64,000 nt of DNA. Origin: Siphonodentalium dalli (lineage: Eukaryota; Mollusca; Scaphopoda; Gadilida; Siphonodentaliidae). The translations under genes were made by a program, and so were the position numbers. Below the pieces are notes generated by a model. It saw only the letters and a program-made list of their open reading frames with translations, was not told the DNA's origin and did not search any database. Below, one piece after another: positions 1 to 12,630 of the stretch; the stretch's first letter is position 1, and every line of letters starts with the position of its first letter. The DNA lies in assembly GCA_032622095.1 (NCBI GenBank), contig CP136066.1:171863164-171927163 (forward strand). The letters run 5' to 3'.

Positions 1-556
1 ACCCATATTGGCGCTTTTGAGAATTTGGGCAGAACCTCCCAGGTAGTCGCTGGCCAGTAGCTTGCGCCACCCACCTATATTGGCGCTTTTAAGAATTTGG
101 GCAGAACCTCCCGGGTAGGTAAATATATATAGTGTGAAGCATTCTGGGCTATTTGTAGAAAATATCTATATAATTTGAATTAATTACCTGGTTACGTTCA
201 GTATGCCCATCTCTTCAAGGTCTTCGCCATTACATTGTGATCTTTGGGCAGTAATCACATTTGGGCAGAACCTCCCGGGTAGGCGCTGGCCAGTAGCTTG
301 CCCCACCCACATATAGGCCTATTGGCGTTTTAAAAGAATTTGGGCATAACCTAACGGACAGGCGCTGTAGCTTGACCTACCCACCTATATTATCGCTTTT
401 ATGAATTTGGGAATAATATGAGAAAGGAGAATTTCTATATATTATAGGCCTATACAGTGAAAATTCTGGATTATTTGTAGAAAATAACTATATAATTTGA
501 ATTAATTACCTGGTAAAATTCAGTATCTCTTCAAGGTCTTTGCCATTACATTGTGC
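1..556. repeat. Two-level tandem repeat
   Basis: A roughly 70-bp unit containing 'tttgggcagaacctccc' and 'gccagtagcttgc' recurs at about 1-65, 66-118, 255-315 and 316-400 with decreasing identity. A larger ~323-bp unit repeats above it: the block at 137-240 ('ctatttgtagaaaat' through 'cattacattgtg') returns at 459-556. The first copy runs off the left edge. No coding potential was seen. The higher-order arrangement implies the short repeat was amplified together with its flank. Confidence 0.8.
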
Positions 557-1514
557 TGCGACAAACAGGAATATCATCTACCAGATTGAGCTCCAACAAC
601 AGAAATCTATACCATCTACTATAAACAGTTTTTTTTACCATTTTTGGGTGGTTGAACAGTTGAGCGATATATGTGATGTCATGGCAACACAACTTGTTGC
701 TTTGTAAAGGATGTTCATAAATATGGAGGATGGGTGTTCTGTTTTATGATTGATAATATTATGAGAAATTTTATTCCAGTGTTCACAATATGCATGGTTA
801 TAAGGAGAGTTATAACACCAAACACCTGGTTGCTATGGAAACCATGAAATCACCAATACATGTTACATAGTATCCGTATTCTCTCCGCTACATTAAATAT
901 GACATGACATTTGCATAGGATGAAAAATTGCATAAAATGAAAAACATTACGAGAAAAATAGCAAAAAAGGAGAGAAAATCAACATTTTAGAGGCTATATC
1001 AGATAGCGCCACCTTGTGGCAATTATCATAAACACTAATATTCTATCTCAGATTGTTGCTGTAACATAAAAACGTATATTAAGTACATTTTTGCATGATA
1101 AATCGTGCAAAATATGACCGATATCATAAAAAAGCGGCCATTTTTGAAAACGGTTGCCATGGAGACGGGAGCACGTCGACATCGCGATCACCCAAAACAA
1201 ATAATTTTAAGCACATTGTCCGAGGATCAACCCCAACATAAAACCTTGCGTCCACTCGGAAAATCCCTTGGGGTTATATGCTAGGGCCTGTATTGACATT
1301 AGGGGCTTTATTATGCCTCTATTGTATAACACATCAGACAATTAAATTCATTAAAGAAAGAGAACACCATAAGAAGCCAATTATTCCAACATATTGTTAA
1401 TACAATAAATCATCATTTACACACTGTAATAACTCTTATTAATCTGTTATAGGTTATTTGGCTGCATTAAGCAGAACGTGGCCCGCAACATGCATGCACC
1501 ATAATTAACACAAT
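557..1514. other. No gene recognised
   Basis: AT-rich sequence with no ORF of note, no convincing splice-bounded exon and no inverted repeat longer than about 20 bp that I could see. Confidence 0.5.
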
Positions 1515-1516
1515 AC

Positions 1517-1605
1517 CTTACTCATATTAAAATTCGCGCAGTACAAGTTTTTGGCATACCCATGGGTGGGCGAATTTAAAACTGAGCGAAAAATAGTAGG
1601 ACTCC
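1517..1605. repeat. Fragment of the 60.9-kb TIR element family
   Basis: It starts with cttactcatattaaaattc followed by gcgcagtac. This matches the left inverted terminus of the element at 60,920-61,493. It ends with 'gagcgaaaaatagtag', which matches the reverse complement of that element's subterminal region. It is therefore a short internally deleted or solo end. Confidence 0.5.
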
Positions 1606-1714
1606 TGTTTTTAAATCAAACCACAATTTTTAGAAAAAAAAGGAGCTACGTTAATGAGTTACACACACCACGGAATATTGAATAGACAACTATATATAAT
1701 CAACGTATTTTTTG

Positions 1715-2395
1715 TTGCATTTATCACAGGCCCCTGGGGAAAATACCAGATATACCATACCAGTGACAAGGTTCACCAGTGACAAGGTTCACAAGTCCGA
1801 TTTTGGGGGGAAAAAACACCATCTATCATATTGCTCATAGATTCTCAATATCGTGCAAATCAGTCACAATATTTTTCAATGTATCTTATTGACCATGAAA
1901 TTTCCCTTTCTTTTGATGTATAATTCCATAATATTAAAAGAAGAGAAGTTGAGACATCATACCGAAAAATTTGCATTATCTACGGGAAATTTGGGACTGA
2001 AACGGGGTGTCAGTCTCCCTGTCCACCTAATATATTCAATAATTCTAAAAAATTGTCAACTCAGCCGAAATATGCCCTAGTGTGTGTTATAGGGCATACA
2101 ATTTTCTTTCGTTTGTTATATAACTTTAAATAGTCCGCTTTTCGTCGGTAGGTTTTGCTAGTTTTCGAAACGATATCTCGACTTTACTTTGTTTGATACT
2201 ATCGAATTATACATCAAAAGAAAGGAAATTCCATGGCCAATAAGACACAATGAAATATATTGTGACTGAGAAGAGAGATTTTGAGAATATATGATAGATG
2301 GTGTTTTTCCCAAAAACGGACTTATGAACCTTGTCACTGTAGTATATAATGGTATATCTGGTATTTATCCCCAGAGGCCTGTGGCATTTATGGGT
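1715..2395. mobile_element. Long foldback element, arms about 210 bp
   Basis: Two diverged inverted arms (about 1,715-1,935 and 2,195-2,395) surround a ~260-bp centre. The outer ends are 'cacaggcccctgggga' and its reverse-complement relative 'tccccagaggcctgtg'. Inward, both arms share the inverted segments around 'ccagatataccat', 'aacaccatctatcat' and 'cttttgatgtataatt'. No transposase is encoded. The element looks like a non-autonomous foldback or MITE. The small ORF at 1,853-2,080 lies mostly on the left arm and is not considered a gene. Confidence 0.75.
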
Positions 2396-2727
2396 TTATA
2401 AAATTGTAAGTGGCCAATCAATACTGTATAAATTGATCAAATTTGCAAAGCGAAATTATACCAAGTATGTTGTACAGCCACTTACACTTTTATATTAAGC
2501 CAATAAAAGCAACAAAAAATACAATGATTTCTTATAATTAATTTCAACAAATTTAATAGAAAGAATTACCTCAAATATGTCGGTTGTAAAAATTCACAAT
2601 GTCAGTTAGTAGAGTGTCCAGTTCGAACGATTGGACACAATTTTATTGATCGATTTTGCCAGATAATGCGAGATACAGGAAGGTCAAGATTGACTGGCGG
2701 AAAAAATTGAAACACAGAGTCTATTTA

Positions 2728-3613
2728 ATAGTCTAGGCCGGGGTGGGGGTGACCGTCGCACATCGGGGGAATTTATGCGACCATCATTTTCTTATAGGAA
2801 AATTACTCTAGTTTTCGATTCAGAGGGCGCTGAGCCGAGATAGGTGCAAAATATAACTTTTAACTGTTTCATAGGGCATCCTACCTAAAAAAATGACATA
2901 ATTTTAGAGGTTAACAGGCATTAGCCAACTGGTTAACAATAACAGTGCATCAAAATCGGAAAGATTGTAAACATATTTGCAAATTATAGAACGAATGTAG
3001 ACACTTAATCAGATTCAACATTGTTTTCCTGCTTTCGTTCTGATTTGGTGACTTCATGGTATAGAAGGTAACGAGGGGCATCAAAATGCATGGCGATTCA
3101 GACAAAGTGTCATCTCAAATATATATTACAGATAGGAACATCATTTTGTATGAAAAATATATAACTTGGAAGAATTCGACTGATATACTATATTTGCACA
3201 GAGTTGACGCAAGACACTGTCTGAATCGCCATGAATTTTTGATGCGTCACGCTACATATTTTACCATGACGTCACGAAATCAGAACAAAAGAAAAAAACA
3301 ATGTCGAATCTGACAAGTGTGAACAATTAGCCCCATAAATTGCAAATATGTGTCCATTCTTTCCCATTTTGATGCCAGGTCAGCCAGCTGTCAATTGCCT
3401 GTCAAACCGCTGAAATGTGTCTATTTTTTGGTAGGGTACTGTATGAAACATAGCGAAAATGTATATTTTGACACCTATCTCGGCTCGGCGCCATCTGAAT
3501 TCGAAAACTAGAGTAATTTTCCTATAAGAAAATGATGGTCGCATAAATTCCCCCGATGTGCGATGGCCACACCCCCCCCCCCCCCCCCCCCCCCAACCAC
3601 TGCCTAGACTATA
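2728..3613. mobile_element. 886-bp near-full-length foldback element
   Basis: The inverted ends are 'atagtctaggc' at 2,728 and 'gcctagactat' near 3,602. Inverted similarity continues almost to the centre (about 3,150-3,190). For example, 'ggaaaattactctagttttcg' sequence at ~2,800 mirrors ~3,510, and 'atggcgattcagaca' at ~3,090 mirrors 'gtctgaatcgccat' at ~3,220. The arms are about 400 bp and diverged, with a run of about 23 C just inside the right end. No protein is encoded; the ORF at 3,086-3,313 spans the hairpin tip. Confidence 0.8.
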
Positions 3614-4180
3614 ACAATTGTGTCATTAAACATCACTTTTCAAATCCGAAAATACAAGCTAGATACTATATAATTTGACGTAAACCTGCCTGATGCATTG
3701 ACATTCTGCAATTAATTATATTGCAAATTTGAAAATACGGCTACAAAAATTTAATTTTAAGTTAGCCGGATCACAGTAGGATGTTAACAATCTGAGTGTT
3801 TCGGTGAAGCCAATTATCACCAAAGAGCGATAAATGTTTACTTTTAAGCAAACACTTTCAATTCACTGAGAAAGGATCAATAACAAAGAACACACCATAA
3901 ACACACTAGGTAAATTTGCCCAGGGACAAGCGACTTTCGCAATTATTATATGATCATAAGTTTCTTTCTCAATTCCTCTGTTAAAACGTAACGAAAAATC
4001 GAGATATCTAACGATGTTCACCTCATTAATCAAACAAGAGGTTAATAACAGTTCTGAGTGACGTCAGATACTTCAGGGGTTAACATAACGTATTATCAGA
4101 CCTGAAAATAGATAATATTTTCCCAGCGACGTTCAACTTCACAACATCTTGTCCAATCAAAGCGTGTTTCATATAATAAA
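3614..4180. other. No gene recognised
   Basis: AT-rich single-copy-looking DNA; nothing supported. Confidence 0.4.
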
Positions 4181-4311
4181 ACAGTTATCGCATTTTTTTC
4201 TTGGTTGAATTGTGGAATTGACAGCCCTTGGAAGTCAATATTCACCTCGGCCTATGGCCTGGTGAATATTGACAATTCCTCGTGTCAACCTCGAAACAAT
4301 GCGATAACTGT
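4181..4311. repeat. Short snapback element
   Basis: It opens with 'acagttatcgcat' and closes with 'atgcgataactgt'. Inside are a second inverted pair, 'gtcaatattcacc' and 'ggtgaatattgac', and the further pair 'aattgtggaattgac'/'gtgtcaacctcgaaac'. The size and symmetry suggest a small MITE of about 130 bp. Confidence 0.65.
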
Positions 4312-5189
4312 ATAATGTTAACCCTTCCTGAATTACTATGCTGGTGATTACAAGTAACTAAGGCGTTGTTAGGCCTTGTCCAATCAGAATCAAGGAAAAT
4401 GAGAGCGAAAAATAGAGTTATAATTATATTTATATGTGGGCAACCTATATCAACACCATTATTCTTATGAAAAGAATTTATTATTTTGAGCCAACTTCAC
4501 CACAAAATGATGATGAATTTATGTTCTAGTCGATGTAAATTATTGTTGTGATGACCTTTAATACACACAAGTATCTTCAGGAATGATTAAAAATTGAACT
4601 GTCATCACATACAAGACTTTTATTAATATTTGTCAGTATTGAATTCTGGCAGCACGGTGAGCACAAAGTGTGTTAAAAAGATTAGTGTTAAATTTAAATA
4701 TGAGTAATTTTAATGGAATAATTGCTCAATTGTTCTTCAGATACCACTTGTATGGGTTGGGTGTTGAAACATGTGGGCAAAATTAATGCTGTTACATTTT
4801 CAATAATGGATAATAATTTATCAGAACATGATGATTCAATCTGCATACATATAATTTCAATATCCTCCATATAGACAAATACAAAGATCCCATCCGCACC
4901 TTACAGATTATAACTAAACACCTAAAAAAAAAGTAAGTCCCCCCTCATATTATATCTTATCTCTTGTGTTATTCATCCGATCGTGTTGAATTTTGAACAA
5001 ATTTAGAACATGGTAAATGCAGTACATTGTGGTAGTTATTTATCCCGATAATTTTCTAACCTGCTTCTGATTGGAAAATTTGTCATTTTCAAGAATTACA
5101 CTTTCAACGGAATCGTGTGTTGATGGGTCACATGGGTGATCAGTGTTTGTTAACCCTTTCATGACTGGAGCTTACTGAATTTTTTTGAA

Positions 5190-5265
5190 AAACTCTGTGC
5201 CAATGCATTCTTTTTTATACGCGAGTCTCCCATAGGGAGCCTTGCATTATATAAGAGAATATATT
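5190..5265. repeat. Diverged copy of the 'ccaatgcattctcttatat' palindrome
   Basis: The sequence 'tgccaatgcattctttttt' followed by 'atacgcgagtctcccataggg' and 'tataagagaatatattggc' is an imperfect palindrome of the same family as the nested palindromes at 32.6-32.8 kb. A third relative with shared 'agctccagtcatg' flank lies in inverted orientation near 57.89-57.97 kb. Confidence 0.6.
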
Positions 5266-6319
5266 GGCCTAACAATATTTACCTTGACAGCCAGATTGAC
5301 TACTGGTCATGTTCAAGAACATTCCATGCAGTAATAAGGCTGTTGACACTTAACAATGTTTACCCAGTTATCCCAGCAAAAGTTGATTCTGTTGAGCATC
5401 AAGTTGAAAGTGATTTTTGAAAATGACAAATTCTCCAATCAAGCGACAATCAGAATAAGATGAGAAAACCATATGGATAATTAACTCCCACAATGTTCTT
5501 CCTTTAACATGTTCTACATTTTGAAACGATCAGGTTAATACCATAGGAGATACAGGATTTTATATGAAGGGGGAGCTAACTTTTTTGTTTATAATTAATT
5601 CTAATTATACACCATGACATTGATTATCAATTTAGTCACTTTCACTGTCCAGTGCTTTTATGGTATTACTGCAGCCACATAGCGACAGGGAGAGGTGGGG
5701 GTGTCGAAACACAAATCATTAAGCCAATATTGGAATTTTGCATTACTTAATTCCTAGGCTATAGTTGGAAATTTTATGATCTCAACACCCCCCAGTTGGA
5801 ACCCTCTAGCAACGTCCCTGTATTACCGGTACCCGGATCTAAATGCAACATAATTTTTCTTTACAGGAATAGGGTACATAAAATTTCCATGAACAACATT
5901 CTAAAAATCAGAAAAGGATAAATTGGTGAATTTTGTGAAATAAAATTGGGGAAATTTAGTCATCATCAATTTGTGGATTTTAAGGGAGGTATATCAATAA
6001 TTCAAATTTACTAGTCCTTTCAATTTCATGTAAATTTTGTAGATTTAATTTTCATGATTACAGAACAAAACCTTTCCGAGAATAAGTTAATTGGCCGTCT
6101 CAACCGGAAAGCTTCCATCATGTTTGATGACGTATTTGCCCCTCCCCAGGATATATGGTTTCTATTGTAAACACGACGTTGACATCTCACTAATAAATTA
6201 ATATCTTTTTCTGTTTTATGTTACCCACATTAATAGTTAATATCTTGAGTCAGTACACGACAACAAGGTGAATAAATATATACCAAGATACAATCGTTGA
6301 TATGTTGTAATTTATAATA

Positions 6320-7015
6320 TGAGAAATGGATGTTGATTTGATTGTGTTCCAAAGACCAAGGATGCAATTTGGTCTGACATCTGAAACCATCCATACACTA
6401 TGTATCGCAACAAAATCAACATTCATTAATTCTATTTACACTCAACCGTGTCAAATGGAAGATTTAAAGAGCATTAAGAGTCCCTTTTAAACGTTGTTCC
6501 CATGACTTGATGCAAGTTGCGTATACACAGAAATGGCTGCAAGTTGGGGTCAGCATGGACTCAGCGCGCGACGTCATGTGACATAATTTCGACAACCTGT
6601 ATCCTGCATTCATCTTCCACAACGCGAATGCATGTGTGAGTGTAAATATATTGAAATAACTGCACGAAACCCACTGACAAGTGCCGTAGATGTGGGCATG
6701 ACATTTTTCGCATGAAATTTCTCACGCTGAACACTAGTTGTTCCATTTTTGTGTAGAAGCAACTTGCAATGAGCTTCAAGAATGACGTTGGAAATTGGTG
6801 CTGAATGCTCTATTAATCTGCTAGTTGACTCGGTTGAGTGTAAATATAAGTAATGGATGCTGATTTTGTTGTGTTCCATAGAGTATGGATACCAGTTGGT
6901 CTGACATTTTTATGTGTGGAACGCTTTCAAGTTCCACACAAAATGTCTGACCAACTTGCATCCATACTCCAAGGAACGCGACAAAATCAAAATCCATTTC
7001 TAAATAGAAACCTTT
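6320..7015. repeat. Foldback block in unit 1
   Basis: Nested inverted repeats lie around 'atggatgctgattttgttgt' and its mirror 'acaaaatcaaaatccat' (6,853-7,000). An outer inverted pair runs from 'tttacactcaaccgtgtc' at ~6,440 to 'gttgagtgtaaat' at ~6,830. The mirrored ORFs on both strands here are produced by this symmetry and are not genes. A related, degraded version of the outer arm occurs at 54.65 and 55.03 kb. Confidence 0.65.
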
Positions 7016-8257
7016 TCTCCTGGGGGGGGGCAAGTACGTCATTAAACAAGATGGAGGCATTTCCGGTTGAGATGGCTAATTCACTTATTGTTGAGTATTT
7101 TCGAGTTATGGCTACAAAAATGGGAGGTTATCTTATTTCGGCGCCTCAATTTTTCAGAATGAGCCAAAGGCCATATTTTATCTGTCTATCTATGCAGTAT
7201 TATTTTGTGTTCGCATCATTTATTTTAAACGTAAATATTAGCCAAACATAAAGTATTTTCTTGATCGTGATGGTTTATAGCAAACAATTTAAGTTTAAGT
7301 GTTTTTGTTTTCTGAAAGCATGCTTGGTTGTTGCCAAGTTCGGCCAATTTAATTTCGCTCCATCAACCACATTCAAAGATTGTCCAATGAAAAATCCAGT
7401 TTTGTCAATTTATTTTCTGAGATATATTAATATTAGATAGTTAAAAATAATGTTTTATCATTGTAATTATAAGTCATCAACATCGTCATGTAAATGTATT
7501 TGATCTTTTAAAACAGTTGTGTTCATTGCATACCACATGTCCTAGAGCGTGAATTTTATATACAAAAAATAACAGTTCAGACCATGGAACTCACAATTTA
7601 TTAAAGAATATATTAGTGTTCTCAATAACAAAATTGCATAAAGTATGCATTTGTTTTGTGCTCAATCTTTTGTTATAATTACTAAAACAAAGATTTTTGC
7701 TCATTCTGAGAAATTATTTCTCGAAAATCAGATACCCGGGCATATAACTAAAAAAATACTTTAACAAGTTCCTGGGTAAAATCATAAATGCACTGGACCA
7801 CTAGAAGAACTGACACCAAAGAAGTTTAAACACCAGATCTTTTTCTTTTGGATTCAATTTCTATGCATATCCATGAAAAAAAATGTCTGTTTACAGAGAC
7901 AGTAATAGAAGATTTCAACATGCAAGAAGCAGTATGGCAGGGCACAAAATAAATTTAATTTTGCAAGAACCAAATGCCGAATCAAGTTAGTCAAAAAGCA
8001 CTGAAAATAGAAAAGTTTCGCGAGAATCATTACGAGAATTGATTTGGTGATTCTTCCCGAATCTTAAGGACTGTATGGTCACATAAATTGAAACAACATA
8101 CCTTCTTGACAAAACCAATATGAATATAGGCAGTACAATAGTGCTAATAATCCAGAATGTTTGTTGAAATAAACTGGATGAAAGGTTCCAAGGTGTATGC
8201 ATAGAGACTGAACACAACAACATATAATCTGGCAGAGAGATAAGTTGATAACATATG

Positions 8258-8705
8258 TTAAAGGGGGAATGCACCCTAAATCTGGCCATTTATAGGACCA
8301 TCTCCTATTATACTCAACAGAATATATGCAACAAATTAATGAATTCGAGCCAGGAATAAGTGCAAAATACACTCATGTGCTCTCTGAACGATGTACACAA
8401 GATTGTAATTACAATGAAAATGAGTTTATGGCTCTTATTCCTGGCTCATATTCATTAATTTGTTGCGTTTCGTGGTTTTAGTGCTACAGGTTAGAGTTCT
8501 GGAGTAGCATTTCCATATATGGAAGTCATGAATATTCAAAAGCTCCATATATGGACATGCTACTCCAGAACTTTGACCTGTAGCACTGAAACAGAATGGC
8601 GCTGGGTGGATCCAATATGGACATGAGTTAGCAATTAAACTTATTCTGTTGAGTATAGTAGATGGCCCCATAAATGGCTGAATTTTGGTACAGTCCCCCT
8701 TTATG
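8258..8705. mobile_element. Inverted-repeat element with nested snapback, unit 1
   Basis: Left terminus 'aaagggggaatgcacc' and right terminus 'gtacagtcccccttt' flank long inverted arms ('tatactcaacagaat' and 'attctgttgagtata'; 'attaatgaattcgagccagg' and 'cctggctcatattcattaat'). Nested inside at about 8,475-8,592 is a second palindrome, 'gttctggagtagcat' ... 'atgctactccagaac'. A diverged relative of the outer element lies at 56.05-56.26 kb, and one of the inner palindrome at 29.02-29.13 kb. Confidence 0.75.
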
Positions 8706-8720
8706 AATATAACATGGTGA

Positions 8721-8830
8721 TTAGTCCTCCTTTCGGCGCCTGTCTTTTGAGAAACGGAACCATTCCTTTATAGCATCATTAATCTTGTCCGTGCACTCCT
8801 CTCTGTATATCATGTTTGATCTAACAGCTC
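8721..8830 (-). CDS. Terminal exon of DUF4806-like gene, intact copy (unit 1)
   Basis: On the minus strand a consensus acceptor (ttatttccag) precedes a 110-nt exon. It contributes two bases to a split codon, then 35 codons and a TAA stop. The encoded tail is basic, ending NDAIKEWFRFSKDRRRKED, like the C-terminal end of DUF4806-domain proteins (recalled family; function unknown). The phase fits the penultimate exon, which ends after one base of a codon at its GTGAGT donor. Unlike the copies in units 2 and 3, this one has no 17-bp duplication and stays open. However, the penultimate exon next to it (11,166-11,269) is truncated at the array junction, so it is unclear whether any transcript uses it. 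Confidence 0.65.
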
Positions 8831-11165
8831 CTGGAAATAATTTATTAGCCGAAAATATTAGTAACAATTGAATCATTTTGCTAATAACATACTTTATAAT
8901 AACCTAGCTGAACTAGCTTATTCAGCATCGGAGGGGCCTGTGGTCCCTGCACAAAATGCCCTGTGCGCTTCACGTACATTTTGATAATTTCAAAAATTTT
9001 AATTTATATCCCCCCCCCCCCCCACAAATTTAGTTATCCAATTAAATAAAAAGAGCATTTAATGCCCATTTCAAATGTTTATTGTGTTGTGTATACAATA
9101 CAACTTCTCTCGCACATATCAGTTTGCATATTTCAAAGCAGCATGTATCCCCATGTAACTTAATGAGGCTTCTACAACGAAACAACACAGATACCGGTAG
9201 AGATCCTTATATTATAAATATGACATAATATTTCTGATTTCAAAATGGAACATGCAAACAAAGGCTCTATTGCAAATGCAGATTTTTTATTTACATAGCA
9301 TATTGTTGAAAAAGTGGAAAATTCAGGGAAATTTGAGCTTCTTGAGTTTGGGCTCCCATACCTGCAACACTAAACAAGTATAAACACAACTAAATACATT
9401 ATTTTCTATTCCATTGATGCATGCTTTTGATTGTTTGAGAGTATAGCATGTGACCTACTAGTGATGAGCCGATAATCGTAAAATGTAAAAGTGTCTCTAC
9501 AGGTGAGTTCAGGATAATGTGGTGTAACATCAAAATTCTCTTCCTCAGACTGAGGTCTCATGTTGAATTCTCGTATTTTGTTAATTGGATAGTGATAAAT
9601 ACACTGGTAACAATTTTTAATATTGTTTTTATTTGTAATCAGACATTTCGTTCCTGTTTTGGTGTCAACAAGCATGCATGCACTCTTCTGAGTTATTATC
9701 GCGGCGAATGCCAAAACTCACCTGTCTGATTGTAGCCAGAATTCAGAACCCCTATTGACTTAGTTGTATAAGACGCGTGCATATGTTGAGGGGAAATACT
9801 GGGTCAACAAGTAGCGACTTATAGACATAAATATACGGTAAATTTGACCCAAGTAGCGACTTATAGACATAAATCTACGGTAAATTTAGCATAATATAAC
9901 ATGTGTATTGGTTGTCAGGACGCAGGGATTCATTCACAAGTCCACCCATACCTACCTTTATACTTACCCTTTGGCATACAAAATATAGCTTTGTTTCCGG
10001 TAACCCCCCACCGCTCGCCAGACGGCCCCACTTAAACTTTTTATTTGCTTGCAAAATGAAAAAAAATCCAAAGTTCCCAATTTACAGTCTGATAATTACC
10101 AAATCACCTCCCAACTTGACTTTATTCTTCCAGTTTCTCTTAGTTTAAGTTGCTGGTTTCAATTCAACGAGTCAATAGCCTAATTAACTTGCAAAATCGC
10201 ACTCACAAACAAGGGGTAGTGGGCTAACAAACATCCAAAAACATGATTCCTCAAAAATAGGCAACTTTAACCCAAGGTCTTTTAGACTAATGGGTATGGA
10301 ATATGTTTATTAACTCAATTTGAAATGTTTGGGTGTTGATTAATACAATTTAAATGGCTTTGGACATATATCACAATTGATTGTTTCATAATACAAATTC
10401 TCAACAATCTGTTGTTAATTATTCTGATAGTTAGACACTGAAGCATGTAACCCAGTATGAAAATTGGATGAAACATGATGATTTGTGGGAAGGTGGGAAT
10501 TGTTTTAGCAGGTCAATATTGTTCACATACAGGGAATTCATGCTTTAACGCAACATGTTATTATGGAATAACTACTTAATTCTACATGCATGTACTAAAT
10601 TATACCAAGAAACAATCATATATAATAGTCCTCACTATGATTTGTAAATAATAATTTCAACTAACTAGAATAAAGTCTATCAGTTTTATAGAGGTATTGA
10701 CTTAGTATTTTTGTGTCCAATGCGGGGAAGGTAGTGGTATGGTGAAAGCTTCCCTAAGACAAAAGATTCACGACAGCCACTCCTATATGCGAGATGTGTA
10801 CAAAGCAGATTGACTCCTGTTATTGCCAGGCCATATGATAAATAAAAATTTAAATAAAAGAATATAAAAAAGTGCCTTGCAAGGTCATTACAATATTATT
10901 TCTAAATAGACTATATATACATTATTACATAGTATATCTGTATCTACAATACATTAAGGAACGGCTGTTATTACCTTTTGCACTATGGGAATTTAAAAAA
11001 AAAAGAGGTTTACCCCCCTCCCCACCCTAATGTTTTGCCCTCTGTTGTCGGAAACAAAAGTATTTTTTTATTTGGCCTTACTGATGTTGTTGCTTCCAAA
11101 TCAAATCACTATGACCTACAGCTGCTAGCGAAAAGGGATAAAATGAAAGAAGAATATATACTCAC

Positions 11166-11269
11166 TGTGTATAACTTTGACCATTCGCAGGTCTCTGATT
11201 GGGTCCTTTGTCCCTTTTCCAGCCCAATTAATTTTCTCGGATAAACCCTGTCCAATAAGGCTTCCCAAA
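11166..11269 (-). pseudogene. 5'-truncated DUF4806 penultimate exon (unit 1/2 boundary)
   Basis: This matches the 3' two thirds of the exon at 22,424-22,582, encoding GSLIGQGLSEKINWAGKG and the following LRMVKVI block, with the same GTGAGT donor. The 5' part, including the acceptor, is missing. Just after 'ggcttcccaaa' (plus strand) the sequence switches to the start of unit 2. The tandem-duplication breakpoint therefore lies inside this exon. An ORF of 61 codons remains but has no normal start. Confidence 0.75.
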
Positions 11270-12009
11270 TTGTTTTGTTTATAATTAATTCTAATTATAC
11301 ACAATGACATTGATTATCAATTTAGTCACTTTCACTGTCCAGTGCTTTTGTGGTATTACTGCAGCGACAGGGAGAGGTGGGGGTGTCGAAACACAAATCA
11401 TTAAGCCAATATTGGAATTTTGCATTACTTAATTCCTAGGCTATAGTTGGAATTTTTATGATTTCACCACACCCCTCCCCAGTTGGAACCCTCTAGCAAC
11501 GTCCCTGTATTACCGGTGCCCGGAACTAAATGCAACATAATTTTTCTTGGCAGGAATAGTACATAAAATCTCCATGAACAACATTCTAAAAATCAGAAAA
11601 GGATAAATTGGTGAATTTTGTGAAATTAAATTGGGGAAATTTAGTCAGATCATCAATTTATGGATTTTAAGGGAGGCATATCCATAATTCAAATTTACTA
11701 GTCCTTTTAATTTCATGTAAATTTTGTAGATTTAATTTTCATGATTACAGAACAGAAAACCTTTCCGAGAATAAGTTGATTGGCCGTCTCAACCGGAAAC
11801 GCTTCCATCATGTTTGATGACGTATTTGCCCCTCCCCAGGATATATGGTTTCTATTGTAAACATGATGTTGACATCTCACTAATAAATTCATCTCTTTTT
11901 CTGTTTTATGTTACCCACATTAATAGTTAATATCTTGAGTCAGTACACGACAACAAGGTGAATCAATATATACCAAGATACAATCGTTGATATGTTGTAA
12001 TTTATAATA

Positions 12010-12630
12010 TGAGAAATGGATGTTGATTTGATTGTGTTCCAAAGACCAAGGATGCAAGTTGGTCTGACATCTGAAACCATCCATACTCTATGTATCGCAA
12101 CAAAATCAACATTCATTAATTCTATTTACACTCAGCCGTGTCAAATGGAAGATTTAAAGAGCATTAAGCGTCCCTTTCAAACGCTAGCGCGCGACGTCAT
12201 GTGACATAATTTCGACCAACCTATATCCTGCATTGATGTTCCACAACGCGAATGCATGTGTGAGTGTAAATATATTTATATAACTGCCCGAAACCCACTG
12301 ACAAGTGCCGTAGATGTGGGCATGACATTGTTCGCATGAAATTTCTCACGCTGAACACTACTTGTTCCATTTTTGTGTAGAAGCAACTTGCAATGAGCTT
12401 CGAGAATGACGTTGGAAATTGGTGCTGAATGCTCTATTAATCTGCTAGTTGACTCGGTTGAGTGTAAATATAAGTAATGGATGCTGATTTTGTTGTGTTT
12501 CATAGAGTATGGATGCCAGTTGGTCTGACATTTTTATGTGTGGAACGCTTTCAAGTTCCACACAAAATGTCTTACCAACTTGCATCCATACTCCAAGGAA
12601 CTCATCAAAATCCATTTCTAAATAGAAACC
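12010..12630. repeat. Foldback block in unit 2
   Basis: Same inverted-repeat block as in unit 1, but lacking the ~60-bp segment between 'ccctttcaaacgc' and 'gcgcgacgtcatg'. The palindrome 'ggatgccagttggtctgac'/'gtcttaccaacttgcatcc' is at about 12,508-12,590. Confidence 0.6.

Larger units (their letters stand above)
5583..11270. repeat. Tandem array unit 1 (about 5.69 kb)
   Basis: First of three head-to-tail units. It starts at 'ttttgtttataattaattc', the same sequence that follows 'ggcttcccaaa' at the next two unit boundaries. Its head (to about 9.64 kb) differs from units 2 and 3 by many substitutions and indels, including an extra segment of about 60 bp at 6,490-6,555. Its tail (from about 9.78 kb) is almost identical to that of unit 2. 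It contains the intact copy of the DUF4806-gene terminal exon (8,721-8,830) and a truncated penultimate exon (11,166-11,269). Confidence 0.9.

Noticed and set aside
6853-7251. 132-codon plus-strand ORF and its minus-strand mirror ORFs
   Set aside because: The mirrored peptides (for example VGLTFLCVERF vs VGQTFCVELES) come from the foldback structure, not from two genes.
9903-10148. 81-codon ORF repeated exactly in unit 2
   Set aside because: Identity follows from the recent duplication. Unit 3 has indels that change the frame and N-terminus, and there is no recognisable motif.
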